Positions 29,033 through 37,210 of a stretch of DNA of 64,000 nucleotides are shown piece by piece. The translations under genes and the position numbers were made by a program. The notes beneath the pieces are model-generated. The model did no database searches, was not told where the DNA came from, and worked only from the letters and a program-made list of their open reading frames with translations. Numbering within the stretch: the first letter of the stretch is position 1; each line of letters starts with the position of its first letter. Origin of the DNA: Verrucomicrobiota bacterium (GTDB lineage: Bacteria; Verrucomicrobiota; Verrucomicrobiia; Limisphaerales; VHDF01); NCBI GenBank assembly GCA_016871495.1, contig VHDF01000002.1, forward strand, positions 1 to 64,000. Reading direction: 5' to 3'.

Positions 29033-29342
29033 GAATGAAGCGGGAGAAAGCTAGCGAATTCGAGGGGTGGGAACAATGTCCTTTCCTGTGTATCCCGATG
29101 TTGTTGGTAGGGCGGGCCTGTCCCAGCCCGCCGCCCACGGGATGCAAAACATCATGCTCCGGCGGCGCGCCGGGACGGACGCGCCCTACCTGCATCACCG
29201 GCAACATCGGGATGCACCGTGTCCTTTCGAGGGGGTGAAAAGGAGCTTGCGGGCTGGAGGGCTGTTGAATAGGGTTCGCGCCGCTTTTGGGTTGGAATGG
29301 CGTGTCTGCTTGTGGCGCGCTCACGGATTCAGGAGCGGAAGA
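29033..29342. other. Intergenic region with a long palindromic element
   Basis: No gene supported. Most of it is taken up by an inverted-repeat element (29091-29213); the remainder precedes tRNA-Lys and may hold its promoter. Confidence 0.55.
29091..29213. repeat. Palindromic (REP/BIME-like) element
   Basis: Left arm 29092-29135 and right arm 29161-29213 are imperfect inverted repeats. ATCCCGATGTTG pairs with CAACATCGGGAT. GGTAGGGCG followed by a GTCCC/GC/CGCCGCC block pairs with the mirror block starting GGCGGCGCG. About 25 nt separate the arms, and an extra ~9 bp is inserted in one arm. The bases just outside (GTCCTTTC both sides, inverted) extend the symmetry. Not a terminator. Confidence 0.7.
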
Positions 29343-29418
29343 GGGTTGGTAGCTCAGTTGGTAGAGCAGTGCCCTTTTAAGGCATTGGTCCGGGGTTCGA
29401 GTCCCCGCCAACCCACCA
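29343..29418 (+). tRNA. tRNA-Lys (anticodon TTT)
   Basis: 76 nt including an encoded CCA end. Acceptor GGGTTGG pairs with CCAACCC. The D-arm is GCTC/GAGC. The anticodon loop CTTTTAA carries TTT between stem GTGCC/GGCAT. The T-arm is CGGGG-TTCGAGT-CCCCG. All stems close. Confidence 0.97.
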
Positions 29419-29483
29419 TTTTTCATATGCTTTGGACGTGACAGGGTGAAGCGGATGTCCATAGCATTCCGAGCTTTGGTCGT

Positions 29484-29559
29484 GACCCTATCGTCCAGTG
29501 GCCTAGGACACCGCCCTTTCACGGCGGTAACACGGGTTCGAATCCCGTTAGGGTCGCCA
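29484..29559 (+). tRNA. tRNA-Glu (anticodon TTC)
   Basis: 76 nt including an encoded CCA end. Acceptor GACCCTA pairs with TAGGGTC. The D-arm is GTCC/GGAC. Anticodon loop CTTTCAC carries TTC, with stem CCGCC/GGCGG. The T-arm is ACGGG-TTCGAAT-CCCGT. It lies 65 bp after tRNA-Lys and is probably co-transcribed. Confidence 0.97.
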
Positions 29560-29617
29560 ACTTTTCCTGGCGATTTCGCCGAATCTCCGATCCCGGCTTA
29601 AAGCCTTTCCCCCGTCC

Positions 29618-30280
29618 ATGGAGATGAAGTGTTTCGGACTGATGGCCCGCAGGACGCTATGGTGGCCCACAGCGCGAGGTTGGTTGGCGATGGGGTTGGC
29701 GCTGGCCGTAACGGGTTCGGCCGTGTTCTTCCGATGGCTCCCCTTTCTCGCCGTGCATCGTCCGATTGCGGCGAGTGTGTTGGTCATCGAAGGGTGGGTG
29801 GCGGATCATGCAATGCGGGAAGGGGTGAGGGAGTTCAGGAGGGGGCGGTATGAACGGGTTTATGTGACGGGGGGACCCTTGGACGCGGGGGCTCCACTGA
29901 GCGAGCATAAGACCTACGCCGAGCTGGGAAGGAAGGTTTTACTCGAGCTGGGGGTGGACGCGAGCGCGGTGGTTTCGGTGCCGGCGCCGTGGGTGAAGGC
30001 TGATCGAACCTACGCTTCGGCGGTGGCGTTGCGAGATTGGTTTCGGAAGAGCGGCAACGTGCCGGAAACGATGAATCTGTTAAGCGTCGGCCCCCATGCG
30101 AGGCGTTCGGGATTCTTGTTCGAGGCGGCGTTTGGGGACGCGACGCGAGTGGGGGTCTTCAAGGTCGCGGAGGTCGATTATGACGAGTCTCGATGGTGGA
30201 CCACGAGTGCCGGGGTTCGGTCGGTGCTCGACGAGACGATCGCTTATTGGTACGCGCGATTGTTCTTTCGTCCGGACTGA
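29618..30280 (+). CDS. DUF218 (YdcF/SanA/ElyC-like) membrane-anchored protein
   Basis: 220 aa with one N-terminal membrane segment (~22-45). The DUF218 core follows: ASVLVIEGWVADHAMREGV, YERVYVTGGPLDAG, SEHKTYAELGRKVLLELGV and VKADRTYASAVALRDWF. Members include ElyC and SanA, linked to envelope or peptidoglycan precursor metabolism; catalytic activity is unproven. Start at the ATG at 29618 (MEMKCFG); the ATG at 29624 or 29642 is possible. Immediately downstream of the tRNA pair, no operon partner on the same strand. Confidence 0.78.
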   Translation: MEMKCFGLMARRTLWWPTARGWLAMGLALAVTGSAVFFRWLPFLAVHRPIAASVLVIEGWVADHAMREGVREFRRGRYERVYVTGGPLDAGAPLSEHKTYAELGRKVLLELGVDASAVVSVPAPWVKADRTYASAVALRDWFRKSGNVPETMNLLSVGPHARRSGFLFEAAFGDATRVGVFKVAEVDYDESRWWTTSAGVRSVLDETIAYWYARLFFRPD

Positions 30281-30319
30281 ATCGTGCTCGGCAGAAACCG
30301 TGGTGGGGTGGAGCAGGGG

Positions 30320-31720
30320 CTACGGTTTGCTCGACCAGTCGAGGCAATAGAGGCGGTCCTCGCTTCTCAAGTAGAGTTTTTTGCGCGACAACACGGGCGC
30401 AACCCAGCAGGGGTAATGCAGTTCCGGGACTTGCCAGCGGCTGATTTCATGGGGGGCTTCCGGTGTGGGAGCGAAGATTCCAAGCAATCCGCCTTCTCCA
30501 AGGACGATGAGTTTTTTCTCGGCGAGGATGGCGGCGGCGCGTCCGAACACAGGAGGTGTGGGGCTGCTGCGAGGGACCCAGCTTTCCTCGCGATCCCAGA
30601 GAGTCTTTCCCGTTTTGAATTCGATGCAGCGGAAGGAAGCATCCGGTTCGTTGCGTCCGGTGAACCCGTAGAGGTGTCCCTCGACGAGGAAAGGCTGGCT
30701 CCAGTGGAGTTCCATGCCGAGCCCGGCCCAAACCTGGTCGAAATCTTTGAGGGAGGGTTTGACTTGGAGGAGGAATGAACCGACTCGGTAGTAGGTGGCG
30801 GAGACGAAAATCTGATCCCCTGTGATGAGAGGGGTGGTGGCGTTGACCGAATCATTCAGACGCGAGCGGAACCACCGGCTGAACCACACCTCACCGTTCT
30901 CCGGGTTGAGGGCGACGAGGCCTTGGCGCATCAAGCAAAAAGCAACGCGCCGTCCATGGATGGTGGCCACGATGGGAGAGGCGTAACTGGCTTGTTTTTC
31001 GCTCGGATTCCAGACGACGGTCCGGTCGCCGGGCCAGCCGATCATGGGTTGTCCTTCCCAGTTCTTGCGGCCGACTGATTCCCAGAGGGTTTTTCCGGTG
31101 TTCGCGTCGAAGGCGACCATGCCGGATTGAGGCTGGCCACCGACCATGACAAGGAGTTTATCTCCTTCGAGCCATGGGGTGGAGCCGACGCCGAAGAAGG
31201 CCGAGGGGATGCTCCAGTCGGCAGTGGTGTCGCGAGTCCAGACAGGTTTTCCCGTTTGGAGGTCGAGGCAGAGGAGTTTTCCTTCGGCTCCGAAGGTATA
31301 GCAGCGGTTGGAAGTAAGGAGCGGAGTGCAACGGGGCCCGTTATTGTATCCGTATGGATCCTCGTACGTGGTGGCGTAAGAATGCTTCCAAAGTGTGGAT
31401 CCCGTGCTGGACTGCATGCACTCCACGACTTCCTCGTTCTTGAGACGGTGGAAGAGGACGAGTTTCTGGTCCAAGACCGAAGGCGCGGAGTAGCCAGTCC
31501 CCACCGTTCGTTTCCAGTGGACTGCGGGGCCTGCGGGAGGAATTTTGGAGAGGAGCCCTGTTTCGGCGGAGGTTCCGTCCGCATTTGGGCCCAGGAATTT
31601 GGGCCAATCACCGATGGAGTTGGCCTGCGCGGAGAGGAAGATTGCGAACAGCCCAAAGCCGATAGATTTCCAGACCCGCCCCCATGCGGGTGAACGGCTT
31701 AGATCGTGTTTCCCCGTCAC
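30320..31720 (-). CDS. Secreted PQQ-like beta-propeller protein
   Basis: 466 aa with a signal peptide (~17-34, SIGFGLFAIFLSAQA). Propeller repeats of the PQQ-enzyme type are visible: VVECMQSSTGSTLWKHSY, LLCLDLQTGKPVWTRDT, MVAFDANTGKTLWESVGRK, LVALNPENGEVWFSRWF and CIEFKTGKTLWDREESW, each with the G-K-x-(L/V)-W closing strand. It begins with DWPKFLGPNADG, usual in Planctomycetes/Verrucomicrobia outer-surface PQQ-like proteins. No dehydrogenase active-site residues are recognisable, so it is more likely a binding or scaffold protein. It lies 3 bp after the SMP-30-like gene in one operon. Confidence 0.9.
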   Translation of the reverse strand: MTGKHDLSRSPAWGRVWKSIGFGLFAIFLSAQANSIGDWPKFLGPNADGTSAETGLLSKIPPAGPAVHWKRTVGTGYSAPSVLDQKLVLFHRLKNEEVVECMQSSTGSTLWKHSYATTYEDPYGYNNGPRCTPLLTSNRCYTFGAEGKLLCLDLQTGKPVWTRDTTADWSIPSAFFGVGSTPWLEGDKLLVMVGGQPQSGMVAFDANTGKTLWESVGRKNWEGQPMIGWPGDRTVVWNPSEKQASYASPIVATIHGRRVAFCLMRQGLVALNPENGEVWFSRWFRSRLNDSVNATTPLITGDQIFVSATYYRVGSFLLQVKPSLKDFDQVWAGLGMELHWSQPFLVEGHLYGFTGRNEPDASFRCIEFKTGKTLWDREESWVPRSSPTPPVFGRAAAILAEKKLIVLGEGGLLGIFAPTPEAPHEISRWQVPELHYPCWVAPVLSRKKLYLRSEDRLYCLDWSSKP

Positions 31721-31723
31721 GGG

Positions 31724-32791
31724 TCAGCGGGATGAGAAGCCTTTGCCCTTGGTTAAGGTTTTGATGCGGCAAAGCGTGTGATTCGCGGTGATGTAGAGGG
31801 TCGAGCCGTCGTCACCCCAGCCGCAATTCGCGGTGGGTTCACCGGTGTCGATGGTGCCGAGGTGCTTTCCCTGGGCATTCAGCACCAGGACTCCGCCCGG
31901 GCCGGTGGCGAAGAGAAATCCTTTGCGGTCGACTTTGAGGCCATCGGGAAGTCCCTTTTTGCTTGCGACCATCGGAGTGGCGTCGAAGAGAATTCGTCCG
32001 TTGGCGATGGTGCCATCCTCCTGGACATCGTAGGCCCAGTAATGGGCTTTGGCGGGGTCGGAGACGGCGACGTAGAGTGTTTTCTCGTCCGGGGAGAGTG
32101 CGATCCCGTTCGGGAAGGTCAATTTGTCGGTCAGCAAAACGACGGTTCCGTCGAGGCGCCTCAGATAGACGCCGTTGAACATGAGTTCTTTCCTGGGGTC
32201 GTTGTTGTTGCCTTCAAGACCGTAGGGAGGGTCGGTGAAATACAATTCGCCTTTCCGGTTGAAGACGAGATCGTTGGGGCTGTTGAAACGGCGAAACTTG
32301 TGATACTCCGCGAGGGTGGTGAAAGATCCGTTGGGTTCGAGCCGGGCGACGCGGCGGTCCCCATGCTGGCAGAGGACGATGTTCCCTTTGGAATCGACCG
32401 TGAGGCCATTGGATCCGGGTTCTCCGCCGCGGGTGACGGATCCCGTGTAGCCGCTGGGGAACAGAAACTCGCGAGTGCCGACGCCTTCCTTCCATTTGAA
32501 AACCACATTGCGAGGCACATCGGAGAACACGAGGTATTCCCCGTTTTTGATCCAAACGGGCCCTTCGGACCACACAAAGCCGTCGGCGAGTTTTTCGAGT
32601 TTTGCGTCCTGGGCGAGGAGCATGTCGAGCGCGGGATCGAGTCTTTCGATGGAGCCGAAGGTTGGATAAACCTTCTTGACGGGTTTGGAGCTCTTTTTCT
32701 TGGGTGCAGCGAGTGTGTTTTCAGCGACAAGGGCACTGAGGCAGGCGCACAACGCGGTCAAAACGAGGGGTCTGAGAATTCGAGAAGTCAT
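31724..32791 (-). CDS. Secreted SMP-30/gluconolactonase-like protein
   Basis: 355 aa from the ATG at 32791, which opens a signal peptide (LRPLVLTALCACLSALVAENTLA); the longer frame adds no homology. Six-bladed propeller features of the SMP-30/gluconolactonase family include GFVWSEGPVWIKNGEYLVFSD (metal-site Glu), GSNGLTVDSKGNIVLCQHGDRR, NSPNDLVFNRKGELYFTDPPYG (Asn/Asp of the metal site) and FPNGIALSPDEKTLYVAVSD (Asn/Asp). Lactone hydrolysis is the family activity. First gene of an operon with the PQQ-like protein. Confidence 0.9.
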   Translation of the reverse strand: MTSRILRPLVLTALCACLSALVAENTLAAPKKKSSKPVKKVYPTFGSIERLDPALDMLLAQDAKLEKLADGFVWSEGPVWIKNGEYLVFSDVPRNVVFKWKEGVGTREFLFPSGYTGSVTRGGEPGSNGLTVDSKGNIVLCQHGDRRVARLEPNGSFTTLAEYHKFRRFNSPNDLVFNRKGELYFTDPPYGLEGNNNDPRKELMFNGVYLRRLDGTVVLLTDKLTFPNGIALSPDEKTLYVAVSDPAKAHYWAYDVQEDGTIANGRILFDATPMVASKKGLPDGLKVDRKGFLFATGPGGVLVLNAQGKHLGTIDTGEPTANCGWGDDGSTLYITANHTLCRIKTLTKGKGFSSR

Positions 32792-33138
32792 ACTCCGGAT
32801 CGGTGGCTTTCGGTGTCTTGGAGAATCGGAGGATTCATCGAGGAGGGTCAAGGGCAAAACAGTTGTTCTCACTTTGCCCCGGAGCGCGGCGGTGTCGTCC
32901 TTCGACCCGTCGCAGCATGATCAACAATCTGGCGTCTTCCGACCTGCCCGCGCGCCGTGGCTGGTTTCCACCGCAGCCGCGCTTCCCAAAATGAGAATGG
33001 CTGAGGGCAAAAGGTTGGGATTGTGGTTTACCGGTGTTTCTGCTTACGGTGATCGGTCCTCCGAAAAATTGCACGAACGACTCAAGGCCGGCCAGTTTCC
33101 GACTTGCATCTTTTCAGGAGGAAAATCGCAGTAACGAG
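32792..33138. other. Divergent intergenic region
   Basis: Separates the SMP-30 operon (minus) from the genes at 33139 onward (plus). Open frames on both strands lack starts and homology. An AGGAGG at about 33115-33120 precedes the ATG at 33139 by too much (about 18 nt) to be its usual ribosome site. No other element recognised. Confidence 0.45.
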
Positions 33139-33474
33139 ATGCTTATGAAAACTTCGACCCTAATACTCTCCTCGGCGGCGGCGGCCATCCTTTCCGTCCT
33201 GCCCGTTCAAGCCATTGTCATTGGAGGTGGCGTGACCTCGGGGACCGGGATCTTCAAGAAGCTGACGGTTCCATTCACCGAATCCGATCCCGACAACACG
33301 GTCGGAGACGACACCTTTCAGGATCCCAATCTTTATGCGTTTGACGAGGATCAGAACGTGGCCGTGGGGCCCGGGGCGTTGTCGGCCGATCTCGTTCCTG
33401 GAGGCGGGCACCGGTTCGATCGACGCATAAACGATTTTCCTTCACTCCGGAACTCTCTTGAGTTACTGCACTAA
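33139..33474 (+). CDS. Short secreted protein, probably 3'-truncated
   Basis: 111 aa from the ATG at 33139 (a second ATG at 33145), with a clear signal peptide (TSTLILSSAAAAILSVLPVQA). The mature part (FKKLTVPFTESDPDNTVGDDTFQ, split here only in words, and NLYAFDEDQNVAVG) resembles the N-terminal third of secreted Verrucomicrobia proteins that normally run past 200 aa. After ~residue 95 the sequence turns Arg/Phe/Asn-rich (HRFDRRINDF), unlike a secreted protein, and stops soon. I read this as the original frame being lost near 33405-33425 by an indel or deletion. Confidence 0.5.
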   Translation: MLMKTSTLILSSAAAAILSVLPVQAIVIGGGVTSGTGIFKKLTVPFTESDPDNTVGDDTFQDPNLYAFDEDQNVAVGPGALSADLVPGGGHRFDRRINDFPSLRNSLELLH

Positions 33475-33531
33475 TGTTCCAAGTAACCCTAAAGAGCTAT
33501 GCATTCATTTCATCACAATCGAGGGAGGCTT

Positions 33532-36225
33532 ATGGCCTGTCGAAACGAGCTCAACCCGAAGCCTGTGGGCTTGATCATGGCGGGTCTATTGGCCGCCAGT
33601 ACGGTGGCGATCTGGGCGGGGCCCAAAGGGGAAATCACGGTGCGTCATCGGGGAGAGGCGAGGATTACCATCGATGGCGATCTGAGTGATTGGCCGCTGG
33701 ACAAGTTCAAAGCGCCGTCTCAGCAGCCTGTTTTTCCGGAAGGTCAGAATGCGGAAATGACCTCCGCCAAAGGGGATCATTTGATCTTCGACAAGCGCCG
33801 GGTGGGCCTCTTCAATGGGACTGAGGCCAGCGCGTTTGGCCCGGGTGATTCGGACTTTGGCGCCGCGACTTATTTCACTTACGACGCGAAGTATCTCTAC
33901 ATTTTGTCCGTTCACATTGACGACTTCGTGCGCGACGATCGGGATACCACTGAATTCGGAACCAGTGGATTTTTGAATGACGGATTCGAATTCTTTCTCG
34001 ATACCAAAGGTGACAGCACCGACTGCATTTCGGACGACGGATTTCCGAACGTGGATCAGGGCGAGCCCAACGCGGACGATTTTCAAGTCACCGTGGGTGT
34101 GAACAGCACGTTCAAACCGGCAGGGTCCGGTCCCAATGTCCTGGGGGCGAGGCAAACGATCGAACGCGGTGGCAATCCCGCTTTGATCGGCGACACCAAG
34201 GGGGGGCCGGGCGGTCTCTATCGCGATCAACTCGATGCGATTGGCGGCCCGGATATCCGGGCGCGGAAGTATGACGATCTGCGCGCGGCGGGCGCCAGGA
34301 ATCCTGAAATCGCGGCCAAGCCTGGAGTGAAGTTTTCGGGTTATGCGATCGAAATGCGCATTCCGCTGCGCGGGCGGATTCCGAACATGACGACCGATCA
34401 TGCCATGGGTTTCGAATTATTTTGGCGCGACGTGGACAAGATCGCCAGCGATCCCGAAGGCAAAGATCCAGGCGCGGGCGGCGGCGATATCAGTTGGGCG
34501 TCTTGGGGGCAGAGCACCGATGTCCCGTGCACGGATCCGAAAAAGAGCCTTTTCACGGCATCCAACTGGGGGCGGCTGGTTTTCGACAAGGCCGATCCTC
34601 TGGTGCCGATTCCGGCTGGAAAGCCCAGTGTTCTGTTTGTGACCTCGAACGCCGACAACATGGCCAATGCGGACGCCGACCTGGTGGAACTGCTGGAGAA
34701 CCATGGATTGGGCGTGGTGGCTTTTACCGCGGGAGGCAGCACGCCGGAAGGGCTGCAGCAAGCGGCCCGAGGGAAGAGCGTCGTCTACATTTCAGAAACC
34801 ATTGGATCGACCTCGGTGGTGGATCCGCCGGGCACGCCCACCGGCATCTTCAGTTTGAAAGACACGGATGTGCCTGTCGTTTCGGCGGAGGCTTACATGT
34901 ATGACAACGCCGACTGGGTGACGCGTGATCCCAATGGGTCGAATGATTTCACGCAGTGGGGCAATTCCAGCCGGTCTGAGCTGGTGGACACGCCCATTGC
35001 CGACGGACGCGACTCGTTGTTCATACGCAAGGCCGACCATCCCATTGCCAAGGGATTCAGTGCCAAGGTGAAGGTGCATCATGACCTTTACAGTTTGAAT
35101 TACGGACTGCCTTCGCCCGACGCGGATGTCGTGGCTTCGATCCAGCAGGACGGCACTTATCCGACGATTTTCGTTTACGAGAAGGGCGACAAGCTTCAGG
35201 ACGGCAGTGTGGCGCCTAACAAGCGCATTGGCGTGTTTCTCGGGCAAAACGCGGCGCCGGACTTCAACACCGCGTTGTCCTTCACCAATATCACCGCGGA
35301 CGGTCGGGCCTTGCTTGTCAATACCATTGCCTACGCGGCGGGAGTGACCTCGAGCGATGGATTGATCAAGTCGGTGACCGCGACCGGAGGTGACTTGGCG
35401 CCTGACGTGGTCGTCTCAGGGCAAACTTACACGGATCCGGCGGGTGCGACGGTGGTGGTTCCTCATTTTGGTGAAGACGCGTTCGGCTTCATTGATCGCA
35501 CTCATCAATGGAATGGTGCGGCCACGAATCTGTCTTTGCCGGCGTACTTGCAAGGTCGTCCCTACGTCATGACTCGCAACAACAATCGGGACAACGCCGA
35601 TTTGAAGATCAAGATTGAGCTCTCCGGTCCAGGGACCGTGTATTTGCTGGTGGACAACCGCGTTGGTGATCCGGAGGGCGGTGATAGTTCCAATCCTCCC
35701 AACATTGGTCCTGGCGCGCCGAACATGACCTGGGTCTCGGCTGAGAATGGCTGGTTCCCGGTGCGCACCGGACACAATCGGACGGGTGACACGACTCGTC
35801 CGGATGAAGTTGGATACGACGAGGGTGCCACGCCGGCGGATGTCGGACCTGGTGTGAGCCTCAATCAGTGGGGCTCCGTGTATGCCAAGCGATTGGGGGC
35901 GGCGGGCACGGTGGAGCTCGCGGCCCAGTTGCAGGGCCGGAACATGTATGGCGCGGTCGTGTCGAAGGATCTGCCGCCGGGCGGTGTGCCGGTGGCCCCA
36001 CCGCCTCCCGCGGAGAAGATCAATATCACCACGATTAAGGCTGAAGGCGCCGCGCTCTCGATCACCTGGACAGGTGGGGCGGGTCCCTTCCTGGTGCAAA
36101 AGAAGGCGAGTTTGTCGGATGCTGCCTGGATGAATGTGAAGACCACGGCCGATCGCACGACACTCGTGGTGAACGATGGTGCGTCGGGCTTTTATCGCAT
36201 TCAGGACGGAGCCCAGGGTTATTGA
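33532..36225 (+). CDS. Secreted CBM9/DOMON-like protein with C-terminal 'YRI' module
   Basis: 897 aa from the ATG at 33532; GGAGG lies at 33524-33528 but only 3 nt away, so an ATG at 33499 is possible. A signal-anchor-like segment is at ~13-32. The N-terminal ~300 residues match a carbohydrate-binding module 9/DOMON-like fold (ITIDGDLSDWPLDKF, YFTYDAKYLYILSVHIDD, FEFFLDTKGD, YAIEMRIPL). A middle domain (~370-600) resembles a class-I glutaminase/ThuA-like region (VLFVTSNADNMANAD). The end carries a ~65-aa module closing in FYRIQDGA. Probably surface-bound and involved in polysaccharide binding. Confidence 0.8.
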   Translation: MACRNELNPKPVGLIMAGLLAASTVAIWAGPKGEITVRHRGEARITIDGDLSDWPLDKFKAPSQQPVFPEGQNAEMTSAKGDHLIFDKRRVGLFNGTEASAFGPGDSDFGAATYFTYDAKYLYILSVHIDDFVRDDRDTTEFGTSGFLNDGFEFFLDTKGDSTDCISDDGFPNVDQGEPNADDFQVTVGVNSTFKPAGSGPNVLGARQTIERGGNPALIGDTKGGPGGLYRDQLDAIGGPDIRARKYDDLRAAGARNPEIAAKPGVKFSGYAIEMRIPLRGRIPNMTTDHAMGFELFWRDVDKIASDPEGKDPGAGGGDISWASWGQSTDVPCTDPKKSLFTASNWGRLVFDKADPLVPIPAGKPSVLFVTSNADNMANADADLVELLENHGLGVVAFTAGGSTPEGLQQAARGKSVVYISETIGSTSVVDPPGTPTGIFSLKDTDVPVVSAEAYMYDNADWVTRDPNGSNDFTQWGNSSRSELVDTPIADGRDSLFIRKADHPIAKGFSAKVKVHHDLYSLNYGLPSPDADVVASIQQDGTYPTIFVYEKGDKLQDGSVAPNKRIGVFLGQNAAPDFNTALSFTNITADGRALLVNTIAYAAGVTSSDGLIKSVTATGGDLAPDVVVSGQTYTDPAGATVVVPHFGEDAFGFIDRTHQWNGAATNLSLPAYLQGRPYVMTRNNNRDNADLKIKIELSGPGTVYLLVDNRVGDPEGGDSSNPPNIGPGAPNMTWVSAENGWFPVRTGHNRTGDTTRPDEVGYDEGATPADVGPGVSLNQWGSVYAKRLGAAGTVELAAQLQGRNMYGAVVSKDLPPGGVPVAPPPPAEKINITTIKAEGAALSITWTGGAGPFLVQKKASLSDAAWMNVKTTADRTTLVVNDGASGFYRIQDGAQGY

Positions 36226-36227
36226 CA

Positions 36228-36842
36228 GTGCTCTTGAGCGGCGGAGCGGAGAAGCCAAACGCCGTGGAGACACCATGATCCGGGGCTGGCACGTTGAGCC
36301 TGTCCGGCAACACCTTGACCTACTCGATCAGTTATCGAGGTCTGAAGGCGGGCGCAACGGCGGCGCACATCCATGGGCCAGGGACGACGGATCAGGCGGT
36401 AGGTGTGCTGGTCGCATTGACCGGTGCGGCCGGAACCGAAGGGGTGTTATCCGGCACCTTGAACCTGACCGACGAACAGAAGGGCCATATTCTGGCTGGA
36501 CGGACCTATGTGAACCTTTATACGAGCGCGCACCCGGGGGGCGAAATTCGCGGGCAGATCGCGCCGGCGGAATTGAAGGTGACCTTGAGCGGTGCGGCGG
36601 AACGTCCGAATCCTGTGACCACCGCGGCGACGGCGGCTCACATTCACGGCCCGGCCACGACCGAGCAGGCAGCGGGTGTTTTGAAAGGGCTCGCCACCCC
36701 GAGCGGAACTTCGGGAAGACTCACCGGATCGATCACACTGGACTTGGCGCAATTGAGCGCGTTGTTGGATGGCAAGACCTACGTGAACATCCACACGACG
36801 GGCCAGGGCGGCGGTGAACTGCGTGGGCAGATTTTGCCCTGA
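36228..36842 (+). pseudogene. CHRD-domain protein, broken by frameshift, nonsense codon and internal deletion
   Basis: Two CHRD domains are readable in one frame. The frame starts inside the end of the preceding gene and contains an in-frame TGA at 36276-36278 between ETP and SGAGTLSLSG, where CHRD proteins are continuous. The open part from a TTG at 36294 encodes 182 aa with AAHIHGPGTTDQAVGVL and TYVNLYTSAHPGGEIRGQI. The second CHRD goes straight from VTTAA to TAAHIHGP, missing about 25 residues that domain 1 has. No signal peptide is left. It may have been a separate gene or an extension of the 33532 protein. Expression of the downstream open part cannot be excluded. Confidence 0.7.
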
Positions 36843-36860
36843 CCGTTGTAGGTTTATGAC

Positions 36861-36892
36861 AAGCCCGGCGCGAAAGCGCCGGGCTTTTTTTT
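36861..36892 (+). terminator. Rho-independent terminator
   Basis: Perfect 11-bp stem AAGCCCGGCGC / GCGCCGGGCTT with a GAAA tetraloop, followed by a run of T. It ends the CBM9/CHRD transcript. Confidence 0.95.
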
Positions 36893-37210
36893 GATTCAGG
36901 GGACATCGAAGCCCTCGCGCCGGCTTGTCACGGTGCATCAGAGGTTGTCGGTGACCGGGTTGTCGTGGTCACGAAGACAGCCCTGTCTGCTGTGGCGCAG
37001 GCTGCCCAGCCTGCGGGGCGACGAAGGGAACCCGGCTCGTGGAGAGCATGGAAGGGCCTCGTTCTTAACCCGTCGGGCCGAAGGGCCGTCGGCGAGACGG
37101 CAGGCTGGGCAACCTGCGCCAGACTCCACACCACGTCGGGATGCACGGGGCTTGTCCTATTCATTAAAATGGCGCTTTTCACACTGCTGGACCGGGCCTA
37201 TTTTGAGTGC
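36893..37210. other. Intergenic region with palindromic element
   Basis: No gene supported. Between the terminator and the sulfatase start it holds a 129-bp inverted-repeat element (36993-37121) and a TCGGGATGCAC segment that also flanks the element at 29091. Confidence 0.55.
36993..37121. repeat. Palindromic repeat element
   Basis: Arm TGGCGCAGGCTGCCCAGCCTGC (split: TGGCGCAG at 36993 and GCTGCCCAGCCTGC ending 37014) is mirrored by GGCAGGCTGGGCAAC plus CTGCGCCA (37099-37121) with one mismatch. Each arm is itself partly palindromic (GCAGGCTG-CC-CAGCCTGC). The centre contains a third palindrome around GGGCCGAAGGGCC (~37074-37086). Confidence 0.7.

Noticed and set aside
29067-29441. 124-aa open frame across the palindrome and tRNA-Lys
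   Set aside because: It runs through a tRNA gene and a palindromic element, so it cannot be a normal protein gene.
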